Source: Catellatospora sichuanensis (GTDB taxonomy: Bacteria > Actinomycetota > Actinomycetes > Mycobacteriales > Micromonosporaceae). Taken from it: a stretch of 64,000 nucleotides of DNA. The position numbers and the translations under genes are program-made. The notes below the pieces were generated by a model, which saw nothing but the letters and a program-made list of their open reading frames with translations, was not told where the DNA came from and made no database searches. Positions 44,240 through 53,261 of the stretch are shown in pieces (position 1 is the first letter of the stretch; each line of letters opens with the position of its first letter). The stretch is taken from assembly GCF_007483665.1 (NCBI RefSeq), contig NZ_VIQO01000011.1:1-64000 (forward strand), given 5' to 3'.

Positions 44240-45121
44240 TCACTCGTCGCGTAGCTCGTCCACGGCCAGTTTCGCGGCCCGCCCGAGCACCAGGTCGAGC
44301 TCGAGCCGCGGCATGGACAGCCGCTCGGTCTTCGCGAACACCGCCACCGCGTAGCGGCCGCCGTCGGGATACTCCGCGACACCGGCCTCCATGTGCAGGC
44401 CGGGCAGGGTCCCGGTCTTGCCCGCGACCCGCACGCCCGGCGGGAATGCCGCGGCGAGCCGGGTCCAGAACAGCTGCCGGAACATCAGCGCGCGTACGGT
44501 CGCGCAGGCCTGCGCCGGGCCTGCCTCGTCCTGCCAGATGAGCCCGAGCAGCCGGGTGACCTCCTCCGGCGTGCTGGAGTTCGTGTGGGCGGGGTCGAAC
44601 ACCCGCAGTGCCCGGACCTGCTCGTCGGGCAGGGTGGGGAAGATCCGGGCGAACTCCGCGTCGTCGCGTGCCCCGACGTCGGCGATCATGGTTGCGAGGA
44701 TCTCGCGCGGCCCGCCGATCAGGCGAGTGCGGGTCAGGCCCAGTTCCTGCGCGAGCAGTGGCAGCAGGTCCGGGCCGATGCGGCACAGCAGCAGGTCGGC
44801 GGCGGTGTTGTCGCTGACGGACATGGTGAAGTAAGCCAGGTCGCGCAGCGACGCCTCGACGTCGTCGGCGCAGCCGGCCGTCCCCCAGCCGCCGAGCCGG
44901 TCGGTGGCGCGGACCAGCACCCGGTCGGCCGGATCCAGCGAGCCTGCGGCGGCCTGCCGGGCGAATTCCAGTACCAGCAGGATCTTGAAGATGGACCCGA
45001 TGACGACCTGGTCGTGGGCACCGACCGCGACCTCCCGGCCGGTGTCGAGGTCGCGTGCGTGCAGCCAGCCCTGCATGTCCGCGCCGGCGAACACGTCCGC
45101 GACCCGGTTCGTGATCAACAT
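44240..45121 (-). CDS. Class A beta-lactamase-related serine hydrolase
   Basis: 293 residues from ATG at 45121. Class A fold with all three active-site motifs: SxxK in GSIFKILLVL near residue 42, SDN in MSVSDNTAADLLL, and KTG in RVAGKTGTLPG near the C-terminus. No signal peptide is evident, unlike a secreted beta-lactamase, so it may be a cytosolic serine hydrolase or the start may be wrong. It is divergent from a LysR regulator 22 bases away, an AmpR-AmpC-like layout. Confidence 0.85.
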   Translation of the reverse strand: MLITNRVADVFAGADMQGWLHARDLDTGREVAVGAHDQVVIGSIFKILLVLEFARQAAAGSLDPADRVLVRATDRLGGWGTAGCADDVEASLRDLAYFTMSVSDNTAADLLLCRIGPDLLPLLAQELGLTRTRLIGGPREILATMIADVGARDDAEFARIFPTLPDEQVRALRVFDPAHTNSSTPEEVTRLLGLIWQDEAGPAQACATVRALMFRQLFWTRLAAAFPPGVRVAGKTGTLPGLHMEAGVAEYPDGGRYAVAVFAKTERLSMPRLELDLVLGRAAKLAVDELRDE

Positions 45122-45143
45122 CTGGTCAGCCTATGGTCGGACG

Positions 45144-46109
45144 GTGGATCTCTCCAAGCACCTGCGCTACTTCCTGGTCGTCGCGGAGGAACTGCACTTC
45201 AGCCGCGCCGCGGTGATCCTGGGCATGGCCCAGCCGCCGCTGAGTCAGGCCATGCGGAGGCTGGAGGACGAGCTCGGGGTCACGCTGTTCGACCGGCTGC
45301 CCCGCGAGACCGCCCTGACCGCCGCCGGGCACGCGCTGCGCGACGAAGCCCGGGAATTCCTGGCCGCCGAGCAGCGGATGCGGACCCTGATGAACACCAT
45401 CCGCGACGGCGCGCTCGGCACCCTGCGCGCCGGGGTGCCGCCGGAGACCCCGGCCGCGGCCCTCGGCGAGCTGCTGCGCCGGCTCGCCGAGCAGGCCCCC
45501 GGGCTCGACGTCGATCTGCAAGAATTGACGACCGCCGAGCAGCTGGAACTGCTCGCCGCCGCCCGCCTCGACGTGGGTCTGGTGCACCAGCCGATCGATG
45601 ACGTGGACCTGCACGCCGGCCCGATGATCCGGACCCGTCTGGGCGTGGTCCTGCCCCGCACCAGCCCGCTGGCCCGGTCGAACGAGGTCGCCCTGGCCGA
45701 CCTCGCCGGGCACGGACTGATCGTCTTCCCCCGCGCCGGCGCCCCCGCGTGGCACGACCACCTGCTCGCGGTATGCCGCGAGCACGGCTTCACGCCCAGC
45801 CGGATCCGGCACGCCCGCAACCCCGAGTTCCTGTGCGGCCTGGTGCTCGCGGGGCAGGGCGTGGCCCTGGAGCGGGAGTCCGCGACCCGCCGCGAGCCCC
45901 GGGTCACCTGGCGGCCGCTGACCGGCGACCCACTCTGGCAGCAGGTCGCGGCCGTGTGGCCCCGCCGGTCGCCGCACCCGGCGGCGCAGCGCTTCGCCGC
46001 GGTCGCCGGTGAGATCCTCACCCGGTCCGCGGCGTCGCCCGTGCCGGAGCGGGCCGAAGGAGCGCCGCCGCCGTGGTCGGTGGTTTTTCACACGGCCCCA
46101 GGCGTGTGA
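45144..46109 (+). CDS. LysR-family transcriptional regulator
   Basis: 321 residues from GTG at 45144, right where LysR homology begins. The helix-turn-helix is LRYFLVVAEELHFSRAAVILGMAQPPLSQAMRRLEDELGVTLFDR. An effector-binding domain with LRAGVPPETP, DVDLQELTTAEQ, GLVHQPIDD and FPRAGAPAWHDHLLAVCREHGF follows. It is divergent from, and probably controls, the serine hydrolase at 44240. About 20 residues of extra tail are Pro/Ala-rich. Confidence 0.93.
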   Translation: MDLSKHLRYFLVVAEELHFSRAAVILGMAQPPLSQAMRRLEDELGVTLFDRLPRETALTAAGHALRDEAREFLAAEQRMRTLMNTIRDGALGTLRAGVPPETPAAALGELLRRLAEQAPGLDVDLQELTTAEQLELLAAARLDVGLVHQPIDDVDLHAGPMIRTRLGVVLPRTSPLARSNEVALADLAGHGLIVFPRAGAPAWHDHLLAVCREHGFTPSRIRHARNPEFLCGLVLAGQGVALERESATRREPRVTWRPLTGDPLWQQVAAVWPRRSPHPAAQRFAAVAGEILTRSAASPVPERAEGAPPPWSVVFHTAPGV

Positions 46110-46214
46110 CGGCGTCCATTCCTGGGCCGTGCCCGCTGCGTTGCCCGCTTCGGGCCACCGGCGGACAGATGCGCATAAGCCGCAGGTATCCGCTGCTTGC
46201 CGATACGCTGGCGG

Positions 46215-47546
46215 ATGAAGATCCAGACTGTCGTCACCCAGGTGGCGGATGCGGTCAGGGGGCCGGTGATGGCGATGGGCGGCCTGCCCGACGCGAGCGC
46301 GAACGCGGAGTTCGACGCGGTGCTCTCCGGCGGGCTCATCCACGCGGTCTACCAGCCCATCATCGCGCTGGGCGGCGGGCAGACGGTGGGCTACGAAGCG
46401 CTGGCCCGCGGGCCTGCCGACAGCGCCTTCGCCAGTCCGGAGCTGCTGTTCCGGCACGCCGCGCAGACGGGACGCCTCGCCGAACTCGACCGGGCATGCG
46501 GGTTGGCGGCCTTCCGGGGCGCGCTGGCCGCCGGGATGCCGCGGCGGGTGCCGCTGTTCGTCAACGTCGAGCCGACGACGTTGCGCACCGCGCCGCCGCA
46601 GGAGGTGCTCGAGGTTCATGAGGCCGCACTGGCCCACCTGCACATCGTGGTGGAGCTGACCGAGCGGTCGCTGTCCGCCGACCCGGCGGCGCTGCTGGCG
46701 GCGATCCTGGCGCTGCGGGGGCGCTCGATTCGCATCGCCCTGGACGACGTCGGGGCCGACCCCACGAGCCTGGCCATGATGCCGCTGCTGAGCCCTGATG
46801 TGATCAAGCTGGATCGCAGCATCGTGCAGGGCCCCGTCACCCCGGCGGTGTCGGCCGTCGTCAACGCGGTGCTGGCCGAGTCCGAACGCACCGGTGCCGC
46901 CGTGCTCGCCGAGGGCATCGAGACACCACATCACCTCGCCATCGCACGATCGATGGGGGCGACCCTGGGCCAGGGCTGGTTGTTCGGCCGTCCCGGGCCG
47001 CTGCCCGACACGTTCGCGACGGCGGATCTCGTGCTCGCTCAGGTCGACGCGCCTACGGCCACCGCGGACACCCCGTTTGCGGTCGCCCGCAAACATCGGC
47101 CGGTCATCCGCACCACCAAGCAGATGCTCAAGTGTCTGAGCAGGCACCTGGAGAACAAGTGCCTGCAGCTGGCCGAGTCCACGGTGCTGATGGCGTCATT
47201 CCAGCACGTCCGGAACTTCGACGGCCACGCCCGGCAGCGGTACCGCCGCCTCGCCGCCGAATGCGTCTTCACGGCGGTGTTCGCCCAGGGCGTGCCGGCA
47301 CTGCCGACCGCCGGGATCCGCGGCGGCCCGCTGCAGCCCGACGATCCGCTGATCAACGAGTGGACCGTCGTCGTGCTGGGCGCCCACTTCGCGGGAGGTC
47401 TGTTCGCCTTCGACCGCGGCGGCCCCGGCGAGCACGACGATCGGGAGTTCGACTTCGTCCTCACCTACGACCGGGACGTGGTCATCGAGGCGGCCCAGCC
47501 GCTGCTGCACCGGCTGGTTCCCGCCGACCCGGAGACCTACTGGTAG
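46215..47546 (+). CDS. EAL-domain phosphodiesterase with C-terminal DICT sensor domain
   Basis: 443 residues from ATG at 46215. The N-terminal EAL domain (about 35-270) keeps the usual catalytic and metal residues: EAL in VGYEALARG, Asn in FVNVEP, Glu in VVELTERS, the Asp pair in ALDDVGAD (DDFG has become DDVG), Lys in IKLDRSIV, and AEGIET. The C-terminal part, about 290-443, has the DICT pattern (LAESTVLMASFQHVRNF, EWTVVVLGAHFAGGLFAFDR). It should break down cyclic-di-GMP under a sensed signal. No partner cyclase is close by. Confidence 0.87.
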   Translation: MKIQTVVTQVADAVRGPVMAMGGLPDASANAEFDAVLSGGLIHAVYQPIIALGGGQTVGYEALARGPADSAFASPELLFRHAAQTGRLAELDRACGLAAFRGALAAGMPRRVPLFVNVEPTTLRTAPPQEVLEVHEAALAHLHIVVELTERSLSADPAALLAAILALRGRSIRIALDDVGADPTSLAMMPLLSPDVIKLDRSIVQGPVTPAVSAVVNAVLAESERTGAAVLAEGIETPHHLAIARSMGATLGQGWLFGRPGPLPDTFATADLVLAQVDAPTATADTPFAVARKHRPVIRTTKQMLKCLSRHLENKCLQLAESTVLMASFQHVRNFDGHARQRYRRLAAECVFTAVFAQGVPALPTAGIRGGPLQPDDPLINEWTVVVLGAHFAGGLFAFDRGGPGEHDDREFDFVLTYDRDVVIEAAQPLLHRLVPADPETYW

Positions 47547-47587
47547 GCCGCTCGCCCGAACGGGCCGGGCCCGCGGCACGGACGGGT

Positions 47588-48538
47588 TCACCCGTTCAGC
47601 AGCGCACGGACCTCGCGGGCGAGCTCGACCGAAGCCTCGATCTCCACCTTGCGGATGGACACGCTCTCGACGTTGAACCCGAACGGCACGCCCAGCCGCC
47701 GGCAGAACGCGGCCAGCTCCCGGGCGGTCGCCAGGCACTGCTGGTAGGACTCGGTCAACGGGTCGTCGGAGTAGCGCAGCGCGTTCTCCAGCCAGCGGGG
47801 CACGTCGACGCCCAGCCAGTGCAGGAACGACAGCGTCTTCAGCGAACCGCACACCGACAACGTGAAGATCACCGGACGGGGCGTGACGCCCTTCTGCGCG
47901 CAGGTGTAGAAGTAGTCCGACAGCAGGCTCTTGGTCGCATCGACGTCGTAGACCACCTGCGTGATGAAGAACGAGGTGCCGCGGTCCTGCTTGGTCAGCA
48001 TGCGCAGGTGCTCGTCGCCGGTGCGGGTGTAGCGCTCGGTGATGGCGACGGCCCCCAGCGGCAGGTCGGCGCGCACCCGGTCGCGCAGCGCGTACGCCTG
48101 CGTCAGGCCCGTGCGCACGCCCTTGTCCCGCGACGACGCGCCGACGAACACGCCCAGCACCCGATCGGTGTCCACGTCGCCGAGCCAGTCGGCCAGCTCG
48201 GGCTCGGTGTACTTGCCCACGCACCGGTAGATGACCGCGGGCAGTTCCCACGAGCCCAGGTGGTCGCGGTGGAACACGACCGGATCCATCGTCGGCAGGT
48301 ATGGGAACGGGCGCTCCTGCGGGTTGCGGTCGCTCTCGTCGTCGATGTCGTAGAGGATGAGCCCGTCGAGGTCCACTGTGGCCAGCCGGGCGAGCGTGAC
48401 CTCGGCGATCTGGGCGGCCTGCTCGGGCGAGACGCTGCGCCGCGGCGGCGTGATGCCGAGCAGCAGCACCCCCGCGTCGGCCCGCTCCAGCATCGCGCGC
48501 AGGGACCGGCGGCCCGGACGGGCGGTGTCGTCAGCCAT
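47588..48538 (-). CDS. Methylenetetrahydrofolate reductase-family protein (atypical)
   Basis: 316 residues from ATG at 48538; upstream frame extension is not protein-like. The TIM-barrel sequence follows the MTHFR family (DGLILYDIDDESDR, YRCVGKYTEPELADWL, AITERYTRTGDEHLRMLTKQDRGTSFFITQVVYD, FGFNVESVSIRKVEIEASVELA). The N-terminus lacks the usual FEFFPP motif, so this is a divergent member. Its cofactor and exact reaction cannot be read from sequence. It is convergent with the EAL-DICT gene. Confidence 0.75.
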   Translation of the reverse strand: MADDTARPGRRSLRAMLERADAGVLLLGITPPRRSVSPEQAAQIAEVTLARLATVDLDGLILYDIDDESDRNPQERPFPYLPTMDPVVFHRDHLGSWELPAVIYRCVGKYTEPELADWLGDVDTDRVLGVFVGASSRDKGVRTGLTQAYALRDRVRADLPLGAVAITERYTRTGDEHLRMLTKQDRGTSFFITQVVYDVDATKSLLSDYFYTCAQKGVTPRPVIFTLSVCGSLKTLSFLHWLGVDVPRWLENALRYSDDPLTESYQQCLATARELAAFCRRLGVPFGFNVESVSIRKVEIEASVELAREVRALLNG

Positions 48539-48621
48539 GCGGTCACGGTATCGAACCCGCTCGCACCACAGGGACCCCTGCGCAGGCGATCCGCGCCACA
48601 ATCCGGCGACGCCGAGCGGCG

Positions 48622-48653
48622 CGTGGCCGGGTGCGCGGCGGCACCCGGCCACG
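48622..48653 (-). terminator. Terminator hairpin after the secreted protein gene
   Basis: A perfect 13-base-pair stem (48622-48634 with 48641-48653) and a 6-base loop immediately downstream of the stop at 48660. Confidence 0.8.
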
Positions 48654-48659
48654 GACCGT

Positions 48660-49190
48660 TCAGTCCAGGTCGTCGCAGATGTTATGCGAGGTGCCGTGGA
48701 CCATCGTGACGGTCTTGTAGTACGTCGGCGTGAACGCGATGGAGTAGACGCCGTCGATCACCCACATGCCGCGTGCCAGGTTGCCGCCGTCCACCCGGAA
48801 CCCGAAGATCGCCGGGCCGACCACGTACCAGGTCATCGACCCGTCCGTGCCGTAGTCGACCAACGCCGTGCCGCCCGCGTCGATCTGCGTGGACGCCCCC
48901 GTCGCCAGGTTGCTGTACTTGACGAGGAGGTCGCCGGCGTACAGCTCGCGCTTCGGCTTGCCGTCGGCGTAGGTGTCCAGGACGAGCTTGCGCACCTCGT
49001 CCAGGACCGGCTCGGCGCGGATGGCGAAGTCGCAGCGGGCCCCCGCCGGCTGCTCGAAGCCCACTGCCGGGGCCGGCACCCAGCCGCCGTGCGCACCGGG
49101 TCCCCCGGCCGCCTCCGCCGCCTGAGCCGGTGCGGCCCCTGTCAGCAGCGCGGTGAACATGACCATGGCCGCGATGACTGCTCGACGCAT
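48660..49190 (-). CDS. Secreted protein of unknown function
   Basis: 176 residues from ATG at 49190. A Sec signal (VIAAMVMFTALLTGAAPAQAAE) is followed by a small exported domain with two Cys (CDFAI and NICDD) that may pair. A beta-rich core has LLVKYSNLATGASTQIDAGGTALVDYGTDGSMTWYVVGPAIFGF. No family was recognised. It is divergent from the BTAD regulator. Confidence 0.8.
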   Translation of the reverse strand: MRRAVIAAMVMFTALLTGAAPAQAAEAAGGPGAHGGWVPAPAVGFEQPAGARCDFAIRAEPVLDEVRKLVLDTYADGKPKRELYAGDLLVKYSNLATGASTQIDAGGTALVDYGTDGSMTWYVVGPAIFGFRVDGGNLARGMWVIDGVYSIAFTPTYYKTVTMVHGTSHNICDDLD

Positions 49191-49391
49191 GAACGCTCCC
49201 TTCCTGTGCTTCGTTGCGTGCCGGCACAGCCTGCCCAGGCCGCCTCACCAATGCCTGACCGCCGGAAACGGACCGATGGGGTGAAATACCGCTCCGGCGG
49301 CGTCGGACCGTCGGCTGCGCCGGGCGGCCTCACCACTGTCTCGACACGCCTCAAGGTCAACCACTTGGCCGCGGTCGGGCGTCCTACCGGT

Positions 49392-50717
49392 ATGGAGTTC
49401 CGCCTGCTCGGTCCGTTCGAGGCCTGTCACGACGGTCACCTCGTGGAGATCGCCGGCCGCCGCCAGGAACGCTGCCTGCTGGCCTTGCTGCTGCTCGACC
49501 TCGGGCACCCGGTCACCATCGACCGCCTCATCGGCCTGCTGTGGAACGGCGAGGAACCGGCCTCGGCACGCGGCGCCGTGTACACCTACGTGGGCCGCCT
49601 GCGCGCCGCGCTGGTCCCGTACGGCGTGCGCATCACCACGCGCGCGGACGGCTACCTGGTCGAGGCCGACAACCATCGCGTCGACGTCGCCGACTTCCAC
49701 CGCGACGTGCAGCAGGCACTGGACGCCGCCGATCCCGCGGCGCGAGCCGCCCTGCTTGACCGCGCGCTACGGCTCTGGCGCGGACCGCTGCTGGCCGATG
49801 TGGCCGACGAAGCGCTGCGACACCGACTCGACGGCCAGCTCGACGAGGCCCGGCTGGTCGCCCACGAGATGCGCGCCGAAGCACAGCTCGCCCTCGGCAG
49901 ACACGCCCGCGTGATCAAGGACCTGGCCGCGCTCGCCGACGCGCTTCCCCTGCGCGAACGACTCGTCGGCACGCTGATGACCGCCCACTACCGTGCCGCC
50001 CGCCAGGCCGACGCGCTGCTGCTGTACGAGGCCACCCGCAAGGCCCTGGCCACCGAACTCGGCGTCGACCCCGGCCCTGACCTCCAGGAACTGCACCGGC
50101 GCATCCTCCGTAGCGATGCCCGCCTGGACCAGCCACGCCGCGCGGTGTACGAGGTGCGGGTCCGCGAAGAGGTGCTGCCCTGGATCGTCGGCGGCCACCC
50201 CGCGCTGGATTTCTGCAACACCTTCGTCGGCTGGGGCGACCCGGCACCCCTGCCCGGCGCCGAATGGCTGCGCGGCTACCGCACCTTCGCCGTGTGGTGC
50301 GGCTACATCGGGCTCGCCGACGACCCGACGGTCAGCCGCCTGCTCACCCTCGCCCTCCGCGACCCGGCCGAGGCGGACCGGACCCTGGAGCAGGCGCGCA
50401 CACTGCGCGCCCACATGTTCGCCTGCCTCAGCGGGCACGCCGACCACGCGGCGTTCGACGCCGTCGCCAGAGCCGCAGAGGCGGCCGCCAAGACGCTGGA
50501 GTACACGCGCGACGATTCCGGCGGCGGACGCTGGCGGCCCAGCCTGGAAGCCGGCTTGCGCCTGCCGCTGCACGCCGCCGCGTGGAGCGCCGCCGAACTG
50601 CTCGCCGACCCGCGCCGGCTCACCGTGCGGTCCTGCGCCGAGTCCCACTGCCGCTGGCTGTTCCTGGACGAGACCAGCATGCGCCGCTGGTGCAGCCTGG
50701 TGACCTGCGCCGGCTAG
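49392..50717 (+). CDS. BTAD (SARP-like) regulator fused to an ABATE-CGNR-type domain
   Basis: 441 residues from ATG at 49392. N-terminal OmpR/SARP winged helix (EFRLLGPFEACHDGHLVEIAGRRQERCLLALLLLD) and a BTAD repeat domain (about 90-240: DVADFHRDVQQALD, RLVGTLMTAHYRAARQADALLLYEATRKALATELGVDPGPDLQELHRRI). The last about 170 residues are an ABATE domain (HPALDFCNTFVGWG) with a zinc finger of CGNR type whose four Cys are present but which stops at CAG, before the usual CGNR basic tail. This is a fusion of two regulator types. It is convergent with the biosynthetic cluster at 50768 and may control it. Confidence 0.85.
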   Translation: MEFRLLGPFEACHDGHLVEIAGRRQERCLLALLLLDLGHPVTIDRLIGLLWNGEEPASARGAVYTYVGRLRAALVPYGVRITTRADGYLVEADNHRVDVADFHRDVQQALDAADPAARAALLDRALRLWRGPLLADVADEALRHRLDGQLDEARLVAHEMRAEAQLALGRHARVIKDLAALADALPLRERLVGTLMTAHYRAARQADALLLYEATRKALATELGVDPGPDLQELHRRILRSDARLDQPRRAVYEVRVREEVLPWIVGGHPALDFCNTFVGWGDPAPLPGAEWLRGYRTFAVWCGYIGLADDPTVSRLLTLALRDPAEADRTLEQARTLRAHMFACLSGHADHAAFDAVARAAEAAAKTLEYTRDDSGGGRWRPSLEAGLRLPLHAAAWSAAELLADPRRLTVRSCAESHCRWLFLDETSMRRWCSLVTCAG

Positions 50718-50767
50718 ACCAGCCCCGCCCTCAGGGCTCCAGCGTGGCCGCCATGCCGACTCCGGCT

Positions 50768-51358
50768 TCAGGTTCTGTCCGCGGCCTCCGTCTGCCATGG
50801 CGCGACCCTGTCGACGGCCGCGGATGAGTGCCGCACCGGAGGGGCAGGCTCAGGACCGAGCAGATGCGCGCGGGCGGCAGCCATGTCCTCGAAGAAGTCG
50901 TCGACGAAGGATGCCTGCCCCTGCCGTCGGACCTGGGCGAGCTCTTCCGCTGAGAGGTATCCCACCCAGCCGACCTCCGCGGGCCGGGTACGGCTCGCGT
51001 CCGGCTCACCGTCGACCAGGCCGGCGTACAGGTAGCAGTACCGCCCGTACGAGTTGATGCCGTGCCTGAGCAGCGTCAGCCGTTCGACGGCCAGCCCGGT
51101 CTCCTCCACCGCCTCGCGCAGCGCGGCCTGCTCGGGGTCCTCGCCCGAGCGCACCGCGCCGCAGACGTGGTTGAACCGGCCGGGCGCGATCATCTTGCCC
51201 GGACCGCGCTGGTTGACGAGCGCACGACCGGAGCCGTCCAGCAGCACCGCCACGATGATCTGCAGGTACGCACCGTCGTGCCGCTCCTGGTCGTCGCGCG
51301 CCACACCGGGCCGTACGACCGTGCCGGCGGCGTCGACGAGGTCCACCAGCTCGGTCAT
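50768..51358 (-). CDS. Nudix hydrolase
   Basis: 196 residues from ATG at 51358, which overlaps the kinase stop in TGATG. The Nudix box is complete: GAVRSGEDPEQAALREAVEETGL (GX5EX7REUXEEXGU) near residues 85-107. It also has the IPP-isomerase-like GRFNHVCGAV upstream. Nudix enzymes cleave nucleoside-diphosphate-type bonds. It is the last gene of the biosynthetic operon and could break down a nucleotide-activated sugar intermediate. Confidence 0.9.
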   Translation of the reverse strand: MTELVDLVDAAGTVVRPGVARDDQERHDGAYLQIIVAVLLDGSGRALVNQRGPGKMIAPGRFNHVCGAVRSGEDPEQAALREAVEETGLAVERLTLLRHGINSYGRYCYLYAGLVDGEPDASRTRPAEVGWVGYLSAEELAQVRRQGQASFVDDFFEDMAAARAHLLGPEPAPPVRHSSAAVDRVAPWQTEAADRT

Positions 51359-52356
51359 CACGCCACCCCCACCGGCAGGGCCGCCGGTCGAAGCCAGTCG
51401 TCGACGGCGTCGGCCGTCCCCGCGCCGTAGGACCGCGCCAGGCGGTCTCGGAAGTCGGCGACGTCGAGTGTGTAGTCCTGCGGCCCGACCACCTCCAGGA
51501 CCGTGGCCGCGAGGGCGCTGCCGACCTGCCCGGCGAGTGCCAGGGACAGGCCCCGGCACCGGGCCGCGAAGAAGCCGGCCCGGAACGCGTCGCCGGTGCC
51601 GGTCGGGTCGGCCTTTCGTGCCACGTCCGCTACCGGCACCCGGACCGGGTCCGCTCCCCCGCGGCAGATCTCCACGCCCTTGGCGCCCAGCGTGGTGACC
51701 CGGACCCCGACCAGATCCGCGATCTGCCCGGCGGACAGGCCCGTCTTCGCGGCGAGCAGCTCGAACTCGTACTCGTTCGACACCAGGTATGCCGCGCCTT
51801 CGATCAGTTCCCGCAACGCCGGGCCGTCCAGCAGGGCGATCTGCTGAGCGGGATCCGCGACGAACGGGATGCCCAGGTCACGGCACTGCCGGGTGTGCTC
51901 GCGCATGGTGCGCGGATCGCCGGCCGCGATGATCGCCAGCTTGGCGTGTCCCGTGGTGGCCGCCTCGGCCAGCGACACCTCGTGGCTCTGGGCCGCCGCG
52001 CCGACGTAGAAGGAGGAGATCTGGCACATCGCCGCGTCGGTGGTGCACACGTACCGGGCGGTGTGGCGGGACGCGCTGACCCGCAGACCGTGCGTGTCGA
52101 CTCCGGCCCGCTCGAGCGCCGCGACGTAATCGGCCGCGTCGGCGCCGACCATGCCGACGAGCATGGGACGCAGCCCGAGCTGCGCGAGCCCGTACGCGAT
52201 GTTCGCGCCGACCCCGCCGCGCCGCACGCACATGTCGTCGGTGAGGAACGACAGCGACACGTTGTCGAGGCTGCCCGCGAGCAGCTGTTCCGAGAACCGG
52301 CCCTCGAACCGCATCAGCTGGTCGAACGCGACCGGCCCACTGATCGCGACGGTCAT
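51358..52356 (-). CDS. PfkB-family carbohydrate/nucleoside kinase
   Basis: 332 residues from ATG at 52356, overlapping the dioxygenase stop by four bases. PfkB features: N-terminal RRGGVGANIAYGLAQLGLRPMLVGMVGADAADY and C-terminal DPTGTGDAFRAGFFAAR (anion hole and catalytic Asp). The resemblance is to adenosine- and ribokinase-type enzymes. In the cluster it may phosphorylate a sugar or nucleoside intermediate. Confidence 0.9.
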   Translation of the reverse strand: MTVAISGPVAFDQLMRFEGRFSEQLLAGSLDNVSLSFLTDDMCVRRGGVGANIAYGLAQLGLRPMLVGMVGADAADYVAALERAGVDTHGLRVSASRHTARYVCTTDAAMCQISSFYVGAAAQSHEVSLAEAATTGHAKLAIIAAGDPRTMREHTRQCRDLGIPFVADPAQQIALLDGPALRELIEGAAYLVSNEYEFELLAAKTGLSAGQIADLVGVRVTTLGAKGVEICRGGADPVRVPVADVARKADPTGTGDAFRAGFFAARCRGLSLALAGQVGSALAATVLEVVGPQDYTLDVADFRDRLARSYGAGTADAVDDWLRPAALPVGVA

Positions 52357-53261
52357 CGCGGCACCGGCCGGTAGACGGGTCGGGCCAGGTACAGCGCCCG
52401 CTTCATGTGCCGGGGCCGCGCGGGGTCGTCGTGGTACGTGGTCCGGCCGTGGGAGATCTTGTCGTTGGCGAAGATCAGGCACTGGTCCGGGCCGAGCGCG
52501 AACCGGAGGTGGTAGCCGCTGTTCCCGTGCTGCAGGTCGGCGAAGAACGCGCAGGCCCGCGCGAGCGCGGTGACGTCGCCCCGGGTGCCCCAGGAGTCGG
52601 TCGAGGAGATCGAGTAGCGCGAGATGAGGTCGCCGTCGGCGCGCATGGCGAAGGTCGGGCCGGCCACGCTGTCGCGGCAGTCGCCGATGTTCGCCGTCCG
52701 GATGAGACTCGTTTCGTGCAGCATCGCGGCGGCCGCGGCGGGGTCGTGCTCGTGCAGGGCGACGAACGCGCCGACGCTGTTGAACAGCGTCGTGTCCCCG
52801 CCCTGGGCCGCGGGCCGGACGCAGTGGAGCAGCGTGGTGGCAACCTCGCCGATCTCCTGCAGCGTCCCGTCGGAATGCAGGTCCTGTGCGGTGCTGCGGC
52901 CGAACGAGGGATGCGCCGGTCCGGCCATGTCCTCGGCCGCGACCGTCAGCGAGGTGATCGCCCGGTCCGCCCAGTCCGGGCGGGAGCGGTACATCGGCGG
53001 CACGAACGGCTCGCTGAGGCCGAATGCCGCCTGCACCTCGCTGATCGCGGCCTGGCTGTCGTGCCCCGTCGGGTACTGCAGGACCGCGAAGCCGTGGTTG
53101 GTGTACGCGGACAGTACGGCGTCGGCGCGCTCGGCCGAGATCGGCGCCGCGTCCATCACGACCACCGAGGCTTCGGGCGCCGCCGGGAACTCGGGGATCG
53201 GCTTGACCCCCTCCCGCAGCGCTTCGAGCACGGTCTCCACGGCCAGGTGCTGTCGATTCAT
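52353..53261 (-). CDS. Fe(II)/2-oxoglutarate-dependent dioxygenase (TauD/CsiD-like)
   Basis: 302 residues from ATG at 53261, overlapping the aminotransferase stop by four bases. Jelly-roll dioxygenase: metal ligands HSD in QDLHSDGTLQEIG, distal His in DKISHGRTTYHDD with Arg about ten residues on for 2-oxoglutarate. Such enzymes hydroxylate, desaturate or cyclise. It is a tailoring enzyme candidate. Confidence 0.88.
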   Translation of the reverse strand: MNRQHLAVETVLEALREGVKPIPEFPAAPEASVVVMDAAPISAERADAVLSAYTNHGFAVLQYPTGHDSQAAISEVQAAFGLSEPFVPPMYRSRPDWADRAITSLTVAAEDMAGPAHPSFGRSTAQDLHSDGTLQEIGEVATTLLHCVRPAAQGGDTTLFNSVGAFVALHEHDPAAAAAMLHETSLIRTANIGDCRDSVAGPTFAMRADGDLISRYSISSTDSWGTRGDVTALARACAFFADLQHGNSGYHLRFALGPDQCLIFANDKISHGRTTYHDDPARPRHMKRALYLARPVYRPVPR

